Assembly: GCA_003577165.1 (NCBI GenBank)
Contig: QEUM01000004.1
Coordinates: forward strand, 124,001 to 188,000
Length of the DNA stretch: 64,000 bases
DNA from: Armatimonadota bacterium
GTDB lineage: Bacteria; Armatimonadota; Fimbriimonadia; Fimbriimonadales; ATM1
Reading direction: 5' to 3'
Part shown: positions 26,437-36,161 of the stretch, piece after piece
Numbering within the stretch: the stretch's first letter is position 1
Layout: the number at the start of each line of letters is the position of its first letter
Position numbers and translations under genes: made by a program
The notes under the pieces: generated by a model
Database searches by the model: none
What the model was told of the DNA's origin: nothing
What the model saw: the letters and a program-made list of their open reading frames with translations, nothing else

Positions 26437-27735
26437 GTGATTTCAGCAGCGATCGTCGCATTCGGCGTACTTGCGGGGCTACTCCTGCTCTTTCTCCTCA
26501 ACCTGAGGAACCTCATCTACATCTGCGCCCCGAACGAGGTGCTGATATTCTCAGGATCTCGAAGACGCGTTGGCAATCGCATATTCGGATACAAGATCGT
26601 CAAGGGGGGGCGCGGCTATCGGATTCCGCTGATGGAGCGCGTGGATCGGATGGACCTCACCAACATGGTGATTGACATCTCGATTGCGAACGCTTACTCG
26701 AAAGGCGGGGTGCCTCTGTCGGTGCATGGTGTCGCAAACGTCAAGGTCGCGGGTCATGAGCCCGTGCTGAACAACGCGATCGAGAGATTTCTTGGGAAGG
26801 CGAGGCCGGAGATTATGCAGATCGCAAAGTCCACTCTCGAAGGCAGCCTTCGCGGGATATTGGCGACCATGACTCCCGAACAGGTGAATGAAGACAAGAT
26901 TCTGTTCGCCGAGCGATTGGTTCAGGAAGTGGAAGAGGACATGACGAGGCTCGGGCTGGTCGTGGACACGTTTAAGATTCAAGCCGTCCAGGACGACGTT
27001 GGGTATCTCGACTCGATCGGCCGTCAGAAGAACGCGGAGATCGTTCGCCAGGCGCGGATTGCGGAGGCGGTCGCGAAGGCTGACTCGGCGGTGCGCACTG
27101 CTGAGAACCGAGAGCGCGAGATGAGAGCGAAGATTCACGCCGAGACGGAAGTCGCGAAAGCGGATGCAGCGAAGCGACTGAAAGACGTGTTGACCCGCCG
27201 TGATGCTTTGGTCGCAGAGGAGCAGGCCACGGTTGCTGCTGCGCTTGCGCAAGCGAACGCGGAAGTCGCGGTTCAGAAAGCACGGGTCGAGCAAGTGAGG
27301 AGGAAGTTGGACGCGGACGTCATTCAGCCCGCGAAGGCGTCCTGCGAGGCTGCCGAGGCGGCAGCAAAGGCGAAGGCTGCCCCGATCGTCGCGGACGGAG
27401 AGGCGAGGGCCGAGGTCTTGCGAACTCTGTCGGAGCGGTGGCGGCAAGCGGGGCCGAATGCGCGAGACGTATTCCTCCTGCAGAAACTGGACAAAGTCAT
27501 CAACACGATCACCCACGTGGTGGCCGACACGGAGATCAAGAACGTCACGATGATCGACGCTCGAACACCGAACGCGCTCGGAGACGGATCGCTGCCGCTG
27601 AAGGCGGCTGTGACGTTGGAGCAGATCAAGCAAGTGTTCGGCGTGGACCTGCTCAAACTGGTGCAGTCGCGGACGGAAGCGGAGGCTCGGCCGCCCCTAC
27701 GGATTCCAGACGACGTCAGCGGAAACCCGGAGTAG
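26437..27735 (+). CDS. Flotillin-like SPFH protein 2
   Basis: 432 residues with the same plan as the upstream gene: anchor (~2-24), SPFH domain (LIYICAPNEVLIFSGSRR, AYSKGGVPLSVHGVANVKV), coiled-coil (~205-310) and a C-terminal tail. It starts at GTG 26437 with a strong AGGAGG site, 3 bp after the first flotillin. The tandem pair probably forms a hetero-oligomer with the NfeD-like protein. Confidence 0.88.
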   Translation: MISAAIVAFGVLAGLLLLFLLNLRNLIYICAPNEVLIFSGSRRRVGNRIFGYKIVKGGRGYRIPLMERVDRMDLTNMVIDISIANAYSKGGVPLSVHGVANVKVAGHEPVLNNAIERFLGKARPEIMQIAKSTLEGSLRGILATMTPEQVNEDKILFAERLVQEVEEDMTRLGLVVDTFKIQAVQDDVGYLDSIGRQKNAEIVRQARIAEAVAKADSAVRTAENREREMRAKIHAETEVAKADAAKRLKDVLTRRDALVAEEQATVAAALAQANAEVAVQKARVEQVRRKLDADVIQPAKASCEAAEAAAKAKAAPIVADGEARAEVLRTLSERWRQAGPNARDVFLLQKLDKVINTITHVVADTEIKNVTMIDARTPNALGDGSLPLKAAVTLEQIKQVFGVDLLKLVQSRTEAEARPPLRIPDDVSGNPE

Positions 27736-27821
27736 TCGGTTCACCTCCTCAGCGGGGCAAATCCGCAAGGCGCGAGAAGCGCGGGGCCTGAACGACGTGA
27801 TATCGTCGGGGCAGGTCAACT

Positions 27822-28178
27822 ATGGCAGTCCACAACGTTTGTCACATTGAGTTCGAGGTCACCGACTTGGAGCGATCGCGGTCGTTCTTCGAAGCGATGT
27901 TCGGCTGGAAGTTCGAGTCGTTCGGGCCTGAGATGATGGTGTTCGGCGACGGGGAGAAGCACATCGGCGGATTGCAGAAGTGCGAATCGGTGAGCCCGGG
28001 GAGTTCTCCCTCGGTGTGGATCGAGGTCGAGGATGTGGATGCTTCTCTTGGGAAGGCGAGTCGCGTCGGAGGAAGCGTCTTCCGCGAGAAGTCCCCGATT
28101 CCCCGAGTCGGATGGAGCGCACAGGCGTGTGATCCGGATGGAAACCCAGTGGGCCTGGTGCAGTTCGAGCGCGCGTAG
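27822..28178 (+). CDS. VOC (glyoxalase/bleomycin-resistance) family protein
   Basis: 118 residues. It opens CHIEFEVTDLERSRSFFEAM and closes ACDPDGNPVGLVQFE, the start and end of the betaalphabeta-betabetabeta VOC fold. His near the N-terminus and a C-terminal Glu are plausible metal ligands. The substrate is unknown. Confidence 0.85.
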   Translation: MAVHNVCHIEFEVTDLERSRSFFEAMFGWKFESFGPEMMVFGDGEKHIGGLQKCESVSPGSSPSVWIEVEDVDASLGKASRVGGSVFREKSPIPRVGWSAQACDPDGNPVGLVQFERA

Positions 28179-28215
28179 CGACACAGATTGGCACGGCTTG
28201 TGCAACGCGGAGCGC

Positions 28216-28452
28216 GTGAAGCGTTGTCTTCGTTGCGATGCTCTGGTTGCGCGCAAGGCTGAGCGCTGTCAGCTATGCGGCCAGTCCCGGCCGCATCCAG
28301 CATCCGCCCACTGGCCCCCGTTCCATGCGATCGGGGAGCGCCCCTCCTGGCACGTCAATCGGCGCCGACGCACTGATCTGATCGCCTACGCAGCGGTCGT
28401 GCTCATCGGGACGCTCGGCGCGCTTCTCGTCGTTCGCGATCTGTTGAGTTAG
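28216..28452 (+). CDS. Small zinc-ribbon membrane protein
   Basis: 78 residues from GTG 28216 (GGAG three bases upstream). Two CxxC pairs at the N-terminus (CLRC, CQLC) form a zinc ribbon, followed by a basic linker and one transmembrane helix (LIAYAAVVLIGTLGALLVV). No named family recognised. Confidence 0.6.
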   Translation: MKRCLRCDALVARKAERCQLCGQSRPHPASAHWPPFHAIGERPSWHVNRRRRTDLIAYAAVVLIGTLGALLVVRDLLS

Positions 28453-28569
28453 GAAGACCGACGCACGCCCGAGAAATTTGCGGGCTACAATTGCCCCTGG
28501 CGAACCCGGCACTGCGGGCGACGGCGCGTGGACGCGTTCTCGTGCGGCGACGCCAGGGTACGAGGGCGA

Positions 28570-29088
28570 ATGGAACTTGCGTTTTGCCATTTCGACACGC
28601 CGCTCGGCGGAATGTGCGCCGTCGGGGGACCGCATGGCTTGACGTGCGTGGGATTCGTGGAGGCGAACCGCCTCGATTTCTTTCTCAAGACTGAGGCGTC
28701 GCGTATCGGGGCGGCCGTCACGACTCGGCCGAACGCAACTCCCGAACGGGCGAAGAAGGAACTCCTGGAGTACTTCGCCGGCACAAGGAAGCAGTTTGGA
28801 GTTGAACTCGACCTGAGGGGCACGGAGTTCCAGATGACCGTGTGGGGTGAGTTGATGAAGATCCCATTCGGCGAGACGCGTTCCTATCTTCAGATCGCGC
28901 GAGCGTTGGGCGATGAGAAGGCAACGCGCGCCGTCGGCTCGGCGAACGGAGACAACCCGATCGCGATCATCGTTCCCTGTCATCGCGTCGTGGAGTCGGG
29001 TGGGGGGTTAGGCGGGTATGGCGGTGGTCTCTGGCGTAAAGAGAGGCTGCTGGCACTGGAGCGCGGGCAGTCTGCGCTGAGGATATAG
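28570..29088 (+). CDS. ogt: Methylated-DNA--protein-cysteine methyltransferase
   Basis: 172 residues from ATG 28570. The active site is IIVPCHRVVESGGGLGGYGG, with the acceptor Cys in PCHRV. The preceding EFQMTVWGELMKIPFGETRS and ATRAVGSANGDNP match the family. It removes alkyl groups from O6-alkylguanine irreversibly. A GTG at 28528 would add 14 residues. TACAAT at 28486-28491 may be its -10 box. Confidence 0.94.
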   Translation: MELAFCHFDTPLGGMCAVGGPHGLTCVGFVEANRLDFFLKTEASRIGAAVTTRPNATPERAKKELLEYFAGTRKQFGVELDLRGTEFQMTVWGELMKIPFGETRSYLQIARALGDEKATRAVGSANGDNPIAIIVPCHRVVESGGGLGGYGGGLWRKERLLALERGQSALRI

Positions 29089-29091
29089 AAA

Positions 29092-29919
29092 GTGACGAAC
29101 TCGAACGAAACTTCGCCCACGTCGCGGCCCTTTGTAATCGGGATCGGCGGAGGATCGGGCAGTGGGAAGACGTACCTTGCAAATCGCATCAGCGAGGTTG
29201 CAACTGGGGAGCAAGTTTCTGTGCTCAGCATGGACTCGTACTTCAAGTCGCTCCAACCAGGCGACGGAGTGCCCGATCCGCGCGACGTCAATTTCGACCA
29301 TCCGGCGCACATTGATCTGAATCTGTTCCTGCAAGACTTGGATTCCCTCCGGAGGGGGGAGAAGGTTCGCAGACCGAGTTACGACTTTCGGACGCAGATA
29401 CAAACGCCTGCTTCGGTGGAGGTGGAGCCGCGCAAGGTGATCGTGGTCGAGGGCCTGTTCGTGCTTGCGAGTCCGATTGCGGATCGGCTGGATCTGTCGC
29501 TGTTTTTGGAGGTCGCTCCAGATCAGAGACTCATCGGGAGGATTCTGCGCGATGTCAAGGAGCGAGGGGCGGACATCTACTGGACCATTGACCGATATCA
29601 GAGGTTCGTGCGGCCAAGTTATGACGAATTCGTCGAGCCCACGAAGCACAACGCGGATGTCGTCGTCGACTTCACGTTCCGAAGGGCTCTATTTGTGGAG
29701 TTGCTCACTCACGTCGTTGCAGATTTCGTTTCGGATAGTTTCGACGCGCGGTCTTTCGTGCAGCGAGTGCGAGAGGACACGTTTAGGCAGGGGGCGATTG
29801 GCACGCGGTCTCGTCGCCCCGTGGATCTGAACACGCTCATCGAGCGGAGCACGGTTCGCCCCATCGGCGAGCCGGGGGAAGAGCCCGTGCTTCAGGCTTG
29901 CGACAATTCGAACTGTTAG
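29092..29919 (+). CDS. Uridine kinase-like P-loop kinase
   Basis: 275 residues. The P-loop GIGGGSGSGKTYLANRI, then SMDSYFKSL and NFDHPAHIDLNLFLQDL, and the lid region RRPSYDFRTQ match the uridine kinase/phosphoribulokinase family. VIVVEGLFVLASP is the Walker B-like strand. It would phosphorylate uridine or cytidine in pyrimidine salvage. The C-terminal ~60 residues are longer than in typical Udk, so the substrate is not certain. GTG start 3 bp after ogt. Confidence 0.8.
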   Translation: MTNSNETSPTSRPFVIGIGGGSGSGKTYLANRISEVATGEQVSVLSMDSYFKSLQPGDGVPDPRDVNFDHPAHIDLNLFLQDLDSLRRGEKVRRPSYDFRTQIQTPASVEVEPRKVIVVEGLFVLASPIADRLDLSLFLEVAPDQRLIGRILRDVKERGADIYWTIDRYQRFVRPSYDEFVEPTKHNADVVVDFTFRRALFVELLTHVVADFVSDSFDARSFVQRVREDTFRQGAIGTRSRRPVDLNTLIERSTVRPIGEPGEEPVLQACDNSNC

Positions 29920-29941
29920 GAGCGTTGGCGCGACAAGTTGG

Positions 29942-29947
29942 TATCTT
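29942..29947 (+). promoter_or_regulatory. -10 box giving a leaderless VOC mRNA
   Basis: TATCTT ends seven bases before the ATG at 29955 with no ribosome site between. Confidence 0.45.
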
Positions 29948-29954
29948 TGGGGGC

Positions 29955-30353
29955 ATGCAGCCGAAGGTGCTTTCCGTTTCGGAGGTCGCGTACTGGGTGG
30001 ATGACGTCGAGCGGGCGATGGAGTGGTACGTAAACACTCTGGGCTTCGAGGTCGAGTCGCACGATCCAGGTCACAACGCCTTCTTGAAAAGTGGCGACTT
30101 CCTGTTGGTGCTTTTCGATCGCCGTTCGCCGAACACGAAACTCGCGAACGAGTACTTGGAAGAGAATGGCGCTCCGAGAGGTGACGTGTACCACATCGCT
30201 TTCCGCGTGAGAGCAGAGGATTTTGAATCCGCATTCGAGTCTGTCTCAGCTCGGGAGAATGGCGTTCGTGGGCCGATTACGTTCGACACGGGCAGGCGCT
30301 CGTTCTTTCTCGAGGATTTGGACGACCACACCATCGAAGTCACCGACAGGTAG
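29955..30353 (+). CDS. VOC (glyoxalase-type) family protein
   Basis: 132 residues. VAYWVDDVERAMEWYVNTLG starts the first VOC module, and YHIAFRVRAEDFESAFESV plus FFLEDLDDHTIEVTD form the second. HIAFRV and the final Glu are the usual metal ligands. ATG 29955 is preferred over an upstream in-frame start because a TATCTT box precedes it. The ring-cleavage or isomerase substrate is unknown. Confidence 0.85.
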   Translation: MQPKVLSVSEVAYWVDDVERAMEWYVNTLGFEVESHDPGHNAFLKSGDFLLVLFDRRSPNTKLANEYLEENGAPRGDVYHIAFRVRAEDFESAFESVSARENGVRGPITFDTGRRSFFLEDLDDHTIEVTDR

Positions 30354-30370
30354 GAGTTCCACTCGATCTG

Positions 30371-30403
30371 AAAAATAAGGCGGGCCCGGCGATCGCCGGG
30401 CCC
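30371..30403 (-). terminator. Rho-independent terminator of groES-groEL
   Basis: A perfect 22-bp palindrome GGGCCCGGCGA/TCGCCGGGCCC (30382-30403) is followed on the minus strand by TTATTTTT. It lies 36 bp after the groEL stop. Confidence 0.85.
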
Positions 30404-30439
30404 TGGTGAAAGGGAGAGTAGGGTTTGTGTTGGGGCTAA

Positions 30440-32471
<2,032 letters not shown>

Positions 32472-32534
32472 GCTTTGACGATTCCTCCTTATCCGATAGT
32501 GTTTGGGCGTATTGTCCCTAAGGGCCGCCGAGTG

Positions 32535-32561
32535 TTAGCACTCTCGGCCCGCGACTGCTAA
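32535..32561. promoter_or_regulatory. CIRCE operator of groESL (HrcA site)
   Basis: TTAGCACTC, nine bases, GACTGCTAA. This is the CIRCE inverted repeat with one mismatch in the right arm (GAGTGCTAA is canonical). It overlaps the end of the -10 region, so HrcA binding would block initiation until heat shock. Confidence 0.9.
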
Positions 32562-32589
32562 TTATGGCATTGGCTCTTCGGGCTGTCAA
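32561..32589 (-). promoter_or_regulatory. Sigma-70 promoter of groESL
   Basis: On the minus strand TTGACA (32589-32584), a 17-base spacer and CATAAT (32566-32561). The -35 is a perfect consensus. The start point falls within the CIRCE element. Confidence 0.85.
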
Positions 32590-32683
32590 GAGGAGGGAGC
32601 GGTCAATCCGGGGCCTGCCGGTGGCCCGCTGGGCCCGGTGCCCGGGCGTGCGCGGCGTGACAGGCTGGGCGGCCGTCCGTCGG

Positions 32684-32689
32684 TAAACT
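32684..32689 (+). promoter_or_regulatory. -10 box giving a leaderless lgt mRNA
   Basis: TAAACT is followed by seven bases and the ATG at 32697. No Shine-Dalgarno sequence is present. Confidence 0.5.
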
Positions 32690-32696
32690 GCCGCCC

Positions 32697-33488
32697 ATGT
32701 GCCGGGAGTTCCTTCGGATCGGCAACTTCACCGTCTACAGTTACGGCGTGCTCCTGCTGGTCGGCTTTCTCGTCGCGCTCTGGATTGCGTCCAGGCGGGC
32801 CGAGAGGTATGGGATCTCGAAAGAGAAGATAACGGGGCTCGCGATATGGATGCTGCTCGCGGGCATCGTTGGCGCGAGGCTGCTGTTCGTCGCGCAGGAC
32901 TGGCCCAGTTACGCCAACGACTTCGGCCGCATCGCCAACCTCCGGGAAGGGGGGATGACGAGTTTCGGGGGCCTGCTGGGCGGGTTCATCGTGCTGCTGA
33001 TCTGGTGCCGCGTCACGCGGACGAAGTTCGTCACAGTGATGGACGCGATCATGCCCGCCGTGCTGATCGGGATCGGATTCGGGAGGATCGGGTGCTTCTT
33101 GAACGGCTGCTGCTACGGCTCGGAGTGCGATCTTCCGTGGGCTGTGAAGGTGCACGCCGAAGACGGCAGAACGTACTTGGGACATCCTGCGCAACTGTAC
33201 AAGACGCTGATGGTCTGGACGGCGGCGGCGCTGCTCATTGTTTGGGACCGGCGAAGCATCAAGAGAGGCGGACTGAAGCCGGGTCAAATCGGCTCCGCGG
33301 GGTTCGTGCTCTTCGGCATCGCGCGCTTCGTGTATGAGATGTTCCGAATCGGCGTGAGTTCGCAGCCGATTCAAGGGATTGGCATGACGGAGGCGCAGGT
33401 GCTGTCGCTGGCGATCACGCTCGTCGCGTCGGTCTGGTTCATCATTGCGAGCACGCGGAAGACGTCCACAGGAAGCGCCGCAGCGTGA
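32697..33488 (+). CDS. lgt: Prolipoprotein diacylglyceryl transferase
   Basis: 263 residues with seven or so membrane segments. REGGMTSFGGLLGGF and the Lgt signature GIGFGRIGCFLNGCCYGSEC are present, followed by HPAQLYKTLM. It transfers diacylglycerol from phosphatidylglycerol to the lipobox Cys of prolipoproteins at the inner membrane. It overlaps the next gene by 4 bp (GTGA). Confidence 0.95.
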   Translation: MCREFLRIGNFTVYSYGVLLLVGFLVALWIASRRAERYGISKEKITGLAIWMLLAGIVGARLLFVAQDWPSYANDFGRIANLREGGMTSFGGLLGGFIVLLIWCRVTRTKFVTVMDAIMPAVLIGIGFGRIGCFLNGCCYGSECDLPWAVKVHAEDGRTYLGHPAQLYKTLMVWTAAALLIVWDRRSIKRGGLKPGQIGSAGFVLFGIARFVYEMFRIGVSSQPIQGIGMTEAQVLSLAITLVASVWFIIASTRKTSTGSAAA

Positions 33489-34870
33489 GGGTCAGTCTTC
33501 AGTTCCTCGGGGCCGCGCGCACGGTTACCGGCTCGAAGTATCTCGTCACAGTTGGAAACCGCAAGTACCTCGTCGACTGCGGGCTCTTTCAGGGTGACGA
33601 GCGGCTTCGACGACGGAACTGGAGCAGCCTTCCCGTCGATGTCGGTGAACTGGACGCGGTCATTGTCACGCACGCTCACATCGATCACGTCGGCTATCTC
33701 CCGAAGTTGGTCGTCTCCGGTTATGACGGCCCCATTCACTGCACGCACGGCACGGCCGACGTGGCGAGATTGAGTTTGCCGGACAGCGGGCGGCTGCAAG
33801 AGGAGTATGCGAGATACGCCAACAAGAAGGGATTCAGCAAGCACAAGCCTGCGATGCCGCTCTATACGGAGAGGGACGCGGTACGAGCCACCAAACTCTT
33901 CGTCACGCACCCGTTCGATCAAGTGATTTCCCTGGAGGGGGGGGTGAAGATTCGGTTCCGGCGCGCGGGGCACATTTTAGGATCCGCATTCGTCGAGTTC
34001 TGGCTCCCGGACGGGAGGATGGTTCTGTTCGGCGGAGACCTCGGCAGACCGAACACGCCGATCATCCGCGATCCGGAAACGGTCGAGGCAGCGGATTATC
34101 TGCTCGTCGAGAGCACCTACGGAAACCGGGTTCATCCTCCGGAGCAGATCCCTGTGGAGTTTGCAAACGAGATGCGTGCGGTTTGTGAAACCGGCGGCAT
34201 GTTGGTGATTCCTGCATTCGCGATCGGGCGAACCCAAGACGTGTTGTATCACCTCGGGCAGTTGGAAAGAGCCGGCAAGTGCGGCGTCATTCCCGTCTTC
34301 GTGGATAGCCCGATGGCCGTCGATGCCACTTCGATTTACATGAGGCATCACGAGGACCACGACATCGCGATGGAGGCGCTGGAGGACGAGCAGAGGAATC
34401 CGCTTCGATCCGGCAACGTCACTTATGTTCGATCGGTGGATGAATCGAAAGCTTTAAACGCGATGAGTGGGCCGGGCATCATCATCAGTGCGAGCGGAAT
34501 GGCGAACGGCGGACGAATCCTTCACCACTTGGCGAATCGTCTGCCCGATCCGAGAAACACGATCCTATTCGTCGGGTTTCAGGCGCAGGGCACGCTGGGC
34601 CGACAACTCGTGGAGGGATCGCAAAGCGTGAGAGTCATGGGGCAGGAGGTTTCCGTTCGCGCGCGCGTGAAATCGCTGCAGGCGCTCTCCGCTCATGCAG
34701 ATTCGGAGGAGGTGCTCGGCTGGTTATCGAAGTTCAAGGTCGCGCCGAAGGAGACCTTCATCGTGCACGGCGAACCGCCGGCGCAAGAAGCGCTTGAACA
34801 GAAAATCCAGGCGCGGCTCGGTTGGAAAACTCGAATCCCCGAGTATGAAGAGATTTACGAGTTTCCCTGA
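33485..34870 (+). CDS. Metallo-beta-lactamase/beta-CASP ribonuclease-like protein
   Basis: 461 residues. The MBL zinc motif is VTHAHIDHVGYLPKL, followed by the beta-CASP insert (PAFAIGRTQDVLYHLGQLE, SASGMANGGRILHHL) and the C-terminal motifs LSAHADSEEVLGWL and FIVHGEP. This is the TTHA0252/YSH1-type single-chain RNase family without KH domains, acting in RNA processing or decay. GTG start overlaps lgt. Its 3' end overlaps the convergent GT2 gene by 16 bp. Confidence 0.92.
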   Translation: MRVSLQFLGAARTVTGSKYLVTVGNRKYLVDCGLFQGDERLRRRNWSSLPVDVGELDAVIVTHAHIDHVGYLPKLVVSGYDGPIHCTHGTADVARLSLPDSGRLQEEYARYANKKGFSKHKPAMPLYTERDAVRATKLFVTHPFDQVISLEGGVKIRFRRAGHILGSAFVEFWLPDGRMVLFGGDLGRPNTPIIRDPETVEAADYLLVESTYGNRVHPPEQIPVEFANEMRAVCETGGMLVIPAFAIGRTQDVLYHLGQLERAGKCGVIPVFVDSPMAVDATSIYMRHHEDHDIAMEALEDEQRNPLRSGNVTYVRSVDESKALNAMSGPGIIISASGMANGGRILHHLANRLPDPRNTILFVGFQAQGTLGRQLVEGSQSVRVMGQEVSVRARVKSLQALSAHADSEEVLGWLSKFKVAPKETFIVHGEPPAQEALEQKIQARLGWKTRIPEYEEIYEFP

Positions 34871-35592
34871 CGCGCGGCGCGAATCCTTCCGGGCAGGCTG
34901 ACGCGAAGTTTCACCAAGTCCCATAGCATGCGGATTCCGTCGCGGATCAGGCTCACTTTGGAGCCCTCTTGGTGGGACCAGGCGACGGGGACTTCGGCGA
35001 TTCGATAGCCGAGGGATCGGGCGATCATCAGGGCTTCGAAGTCATAGCTGAAGCCATTCATCTTGCAGAGGGAGAAGACTCGTTTGGCAGCCTCGCCCGA
35101 GAAGAGTTTGAATCCGCACTGAGTGTCCTTCAGGTCGGGGAGGGCGAGCATGCGCAGGACTGCGTTGAAGGCCCTTCCGGCGAATTCACGCCACCAGGGC
35201 TGACGATGAGTGATGCGCGTTCGGTCGAGCGCGCGACTTCCGATTGCGATCGGCACGCCCAAACCCAGCAGCGTTTCGACTTCCTCGATGGGAGTCGCAA
35301 GGTCGGCGTCGCAGAGGAGCAGCCACTCTGCCTCCAACTCGAGCATGCCTGTGCGGACGGCACACCCTTTCCCTCGGTTGGGCGTGTAGTGGGTCACTGT
35401 GATGCGGGGATCCCGCTGCGAGTGCTCGGTGGCGATTGCAACCGTTCGATCTTCGCTGCCGTCGCTGACGACGAGGACGCGCCAATCCCAGCCCGTGGAG
35501 TCCAGGTACTCCTTCAGGCGAGTCAGGGTCTTGGAAAGCCGGGATTCCTCGTTGTACGCGGGGACGACAACGCCGACGTACGGCAGGCTCAC
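34855..35592 (-). CDS. Glycosyltransferase family 2 (dolichyl-phosphate glucosyltransferase-like)
   Basis: 245 residues, GT-A fold, no C-terminal membrane helices. VGVVVPAYNEESRLSKTL opens the domain, LLLCDADLATPIEEVETLL holds the metal-binding DAD motif, and KDTQCGFKLFSGEAAKRVF plus GFSYDFEALMIARSLGYRI are diagnostic for the ALG5-like branch. It probably makes a polyprenyl-phosphate sugar. The GTG start is preceded by a TAACCT box at six bases. Confidence 0.88.
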   Translation of the reverse strand: MSLPYVGVVVPAYNEESRLSKTLTRLKEYLDSTGWDWRVLVVSDGSEDRTVAIATEHSQRDPRITVTHYTPNRGKGCAVRTGMLELEAEWLLLCDADLATPIEEVETLLGLGVPIAIGSRALDRTRITHRQPWWREFAGRAFNAVLRMLALPDLKDTQCGFKLFSGEAAKRVFSLCKMNGFSYDFEALMIARSLGYRIAEVPVAWSHQEGSKVSLIRDGIRMLWDLVKLRVSLPGRIRAARQGNS

Positions 35593-35598
35593 TCGGAC

Positions 35599-35604
35599 AG
35601 GTTA
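35599..35604 (-). promoter_or_regulatory. -10 box giving a leaderless GT2 mRNA
   Basis: The minus strand reads TAACCT, six bases, GTG (35592). No ribosome site is present. Confidence 0.45.
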
Positions 35605-35620
35605 CACCCTGGATACCGGA

Positions 35621-35652
35621 TTAAATGGGGCCGGCCCGAGGGGGGTCCGGCC
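35621..35652 (-). terminator. Possible terminator after the small Cys protein gene
   Basis: GGGCCGG (35628-35634) pairs with CCGGCCC (35646-35652). On the minus strand the stem is followed by ATTTAA, a weak U-tract. It lies about 140 bp after the 35796 stop and just upstream of the GT2 promoter. Confidence 0.4.
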
Positions 35653-35795
35653 CACAACGCGTGCGAGGAAGGGTAAGCCGCACGCTGGATGCTCGCGGAG
35701 TAAATCTCCGCGTAGGAGTGCGATGAGCCCCGCCGTATGGCTAAAGCGGCGACTCTACAAGGTCAGACTTCGCGCGCGGCGTGAGGGTTCCGATC

Positions 35796-36002
35796 CTACT
35801 GAGTCTCTTCGTCGCAGACTTCGACTCGCACAGCCGGTTCAGCGCTTTCGTAGTCCCAGTTGTCGCAATCGAGGCGGCGGCAGTACAGCATTCGCTGCAC
35901 CGATCCGTCTGCGGTTTCCACGTCGGCTTGCTGGGCAAATGCACATTCGAGACAAAGATCCGGTTCCAGCAACCGAACAACCCTCAACTGGCGCTTCGAC
36001 AT
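35796..36002 (-). CDS. Small cysteine-containing protein, 68 residues
   Basis: From ATG 36002 the product has CLEC near residue 17 and CRRLDC near 41, a likely zinc-binding pair, then an acidic tail ending VCDEETQ. A longer frame continues upstream but its sequence is not protein-like and would overlap the divergent ABC gene. No named family recognised. Confidence 0.5.
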   Translation of the reverse strand: MSKRQLRVVRLLEPDLCLECAFAQQADVETADGSVQRMLYCRRLDCDNWDYESAEPAVRVEVCDEETQ

Positions 36003-36161
36003 AGGCCATCTCGCTCCCTGAGGCGTCTTCCGCCTTGCCGGGCGAGCGGTTGCCTGCGAAGTTGCTGGGTTGGCGTCAATCCACGCATCTTCGCCGGATT
36101 CGGCGAAATCGGGCGTCGGATTTTTGTAGTTGGGAGGGATGAGTAGAATCAACAGTTTCGA

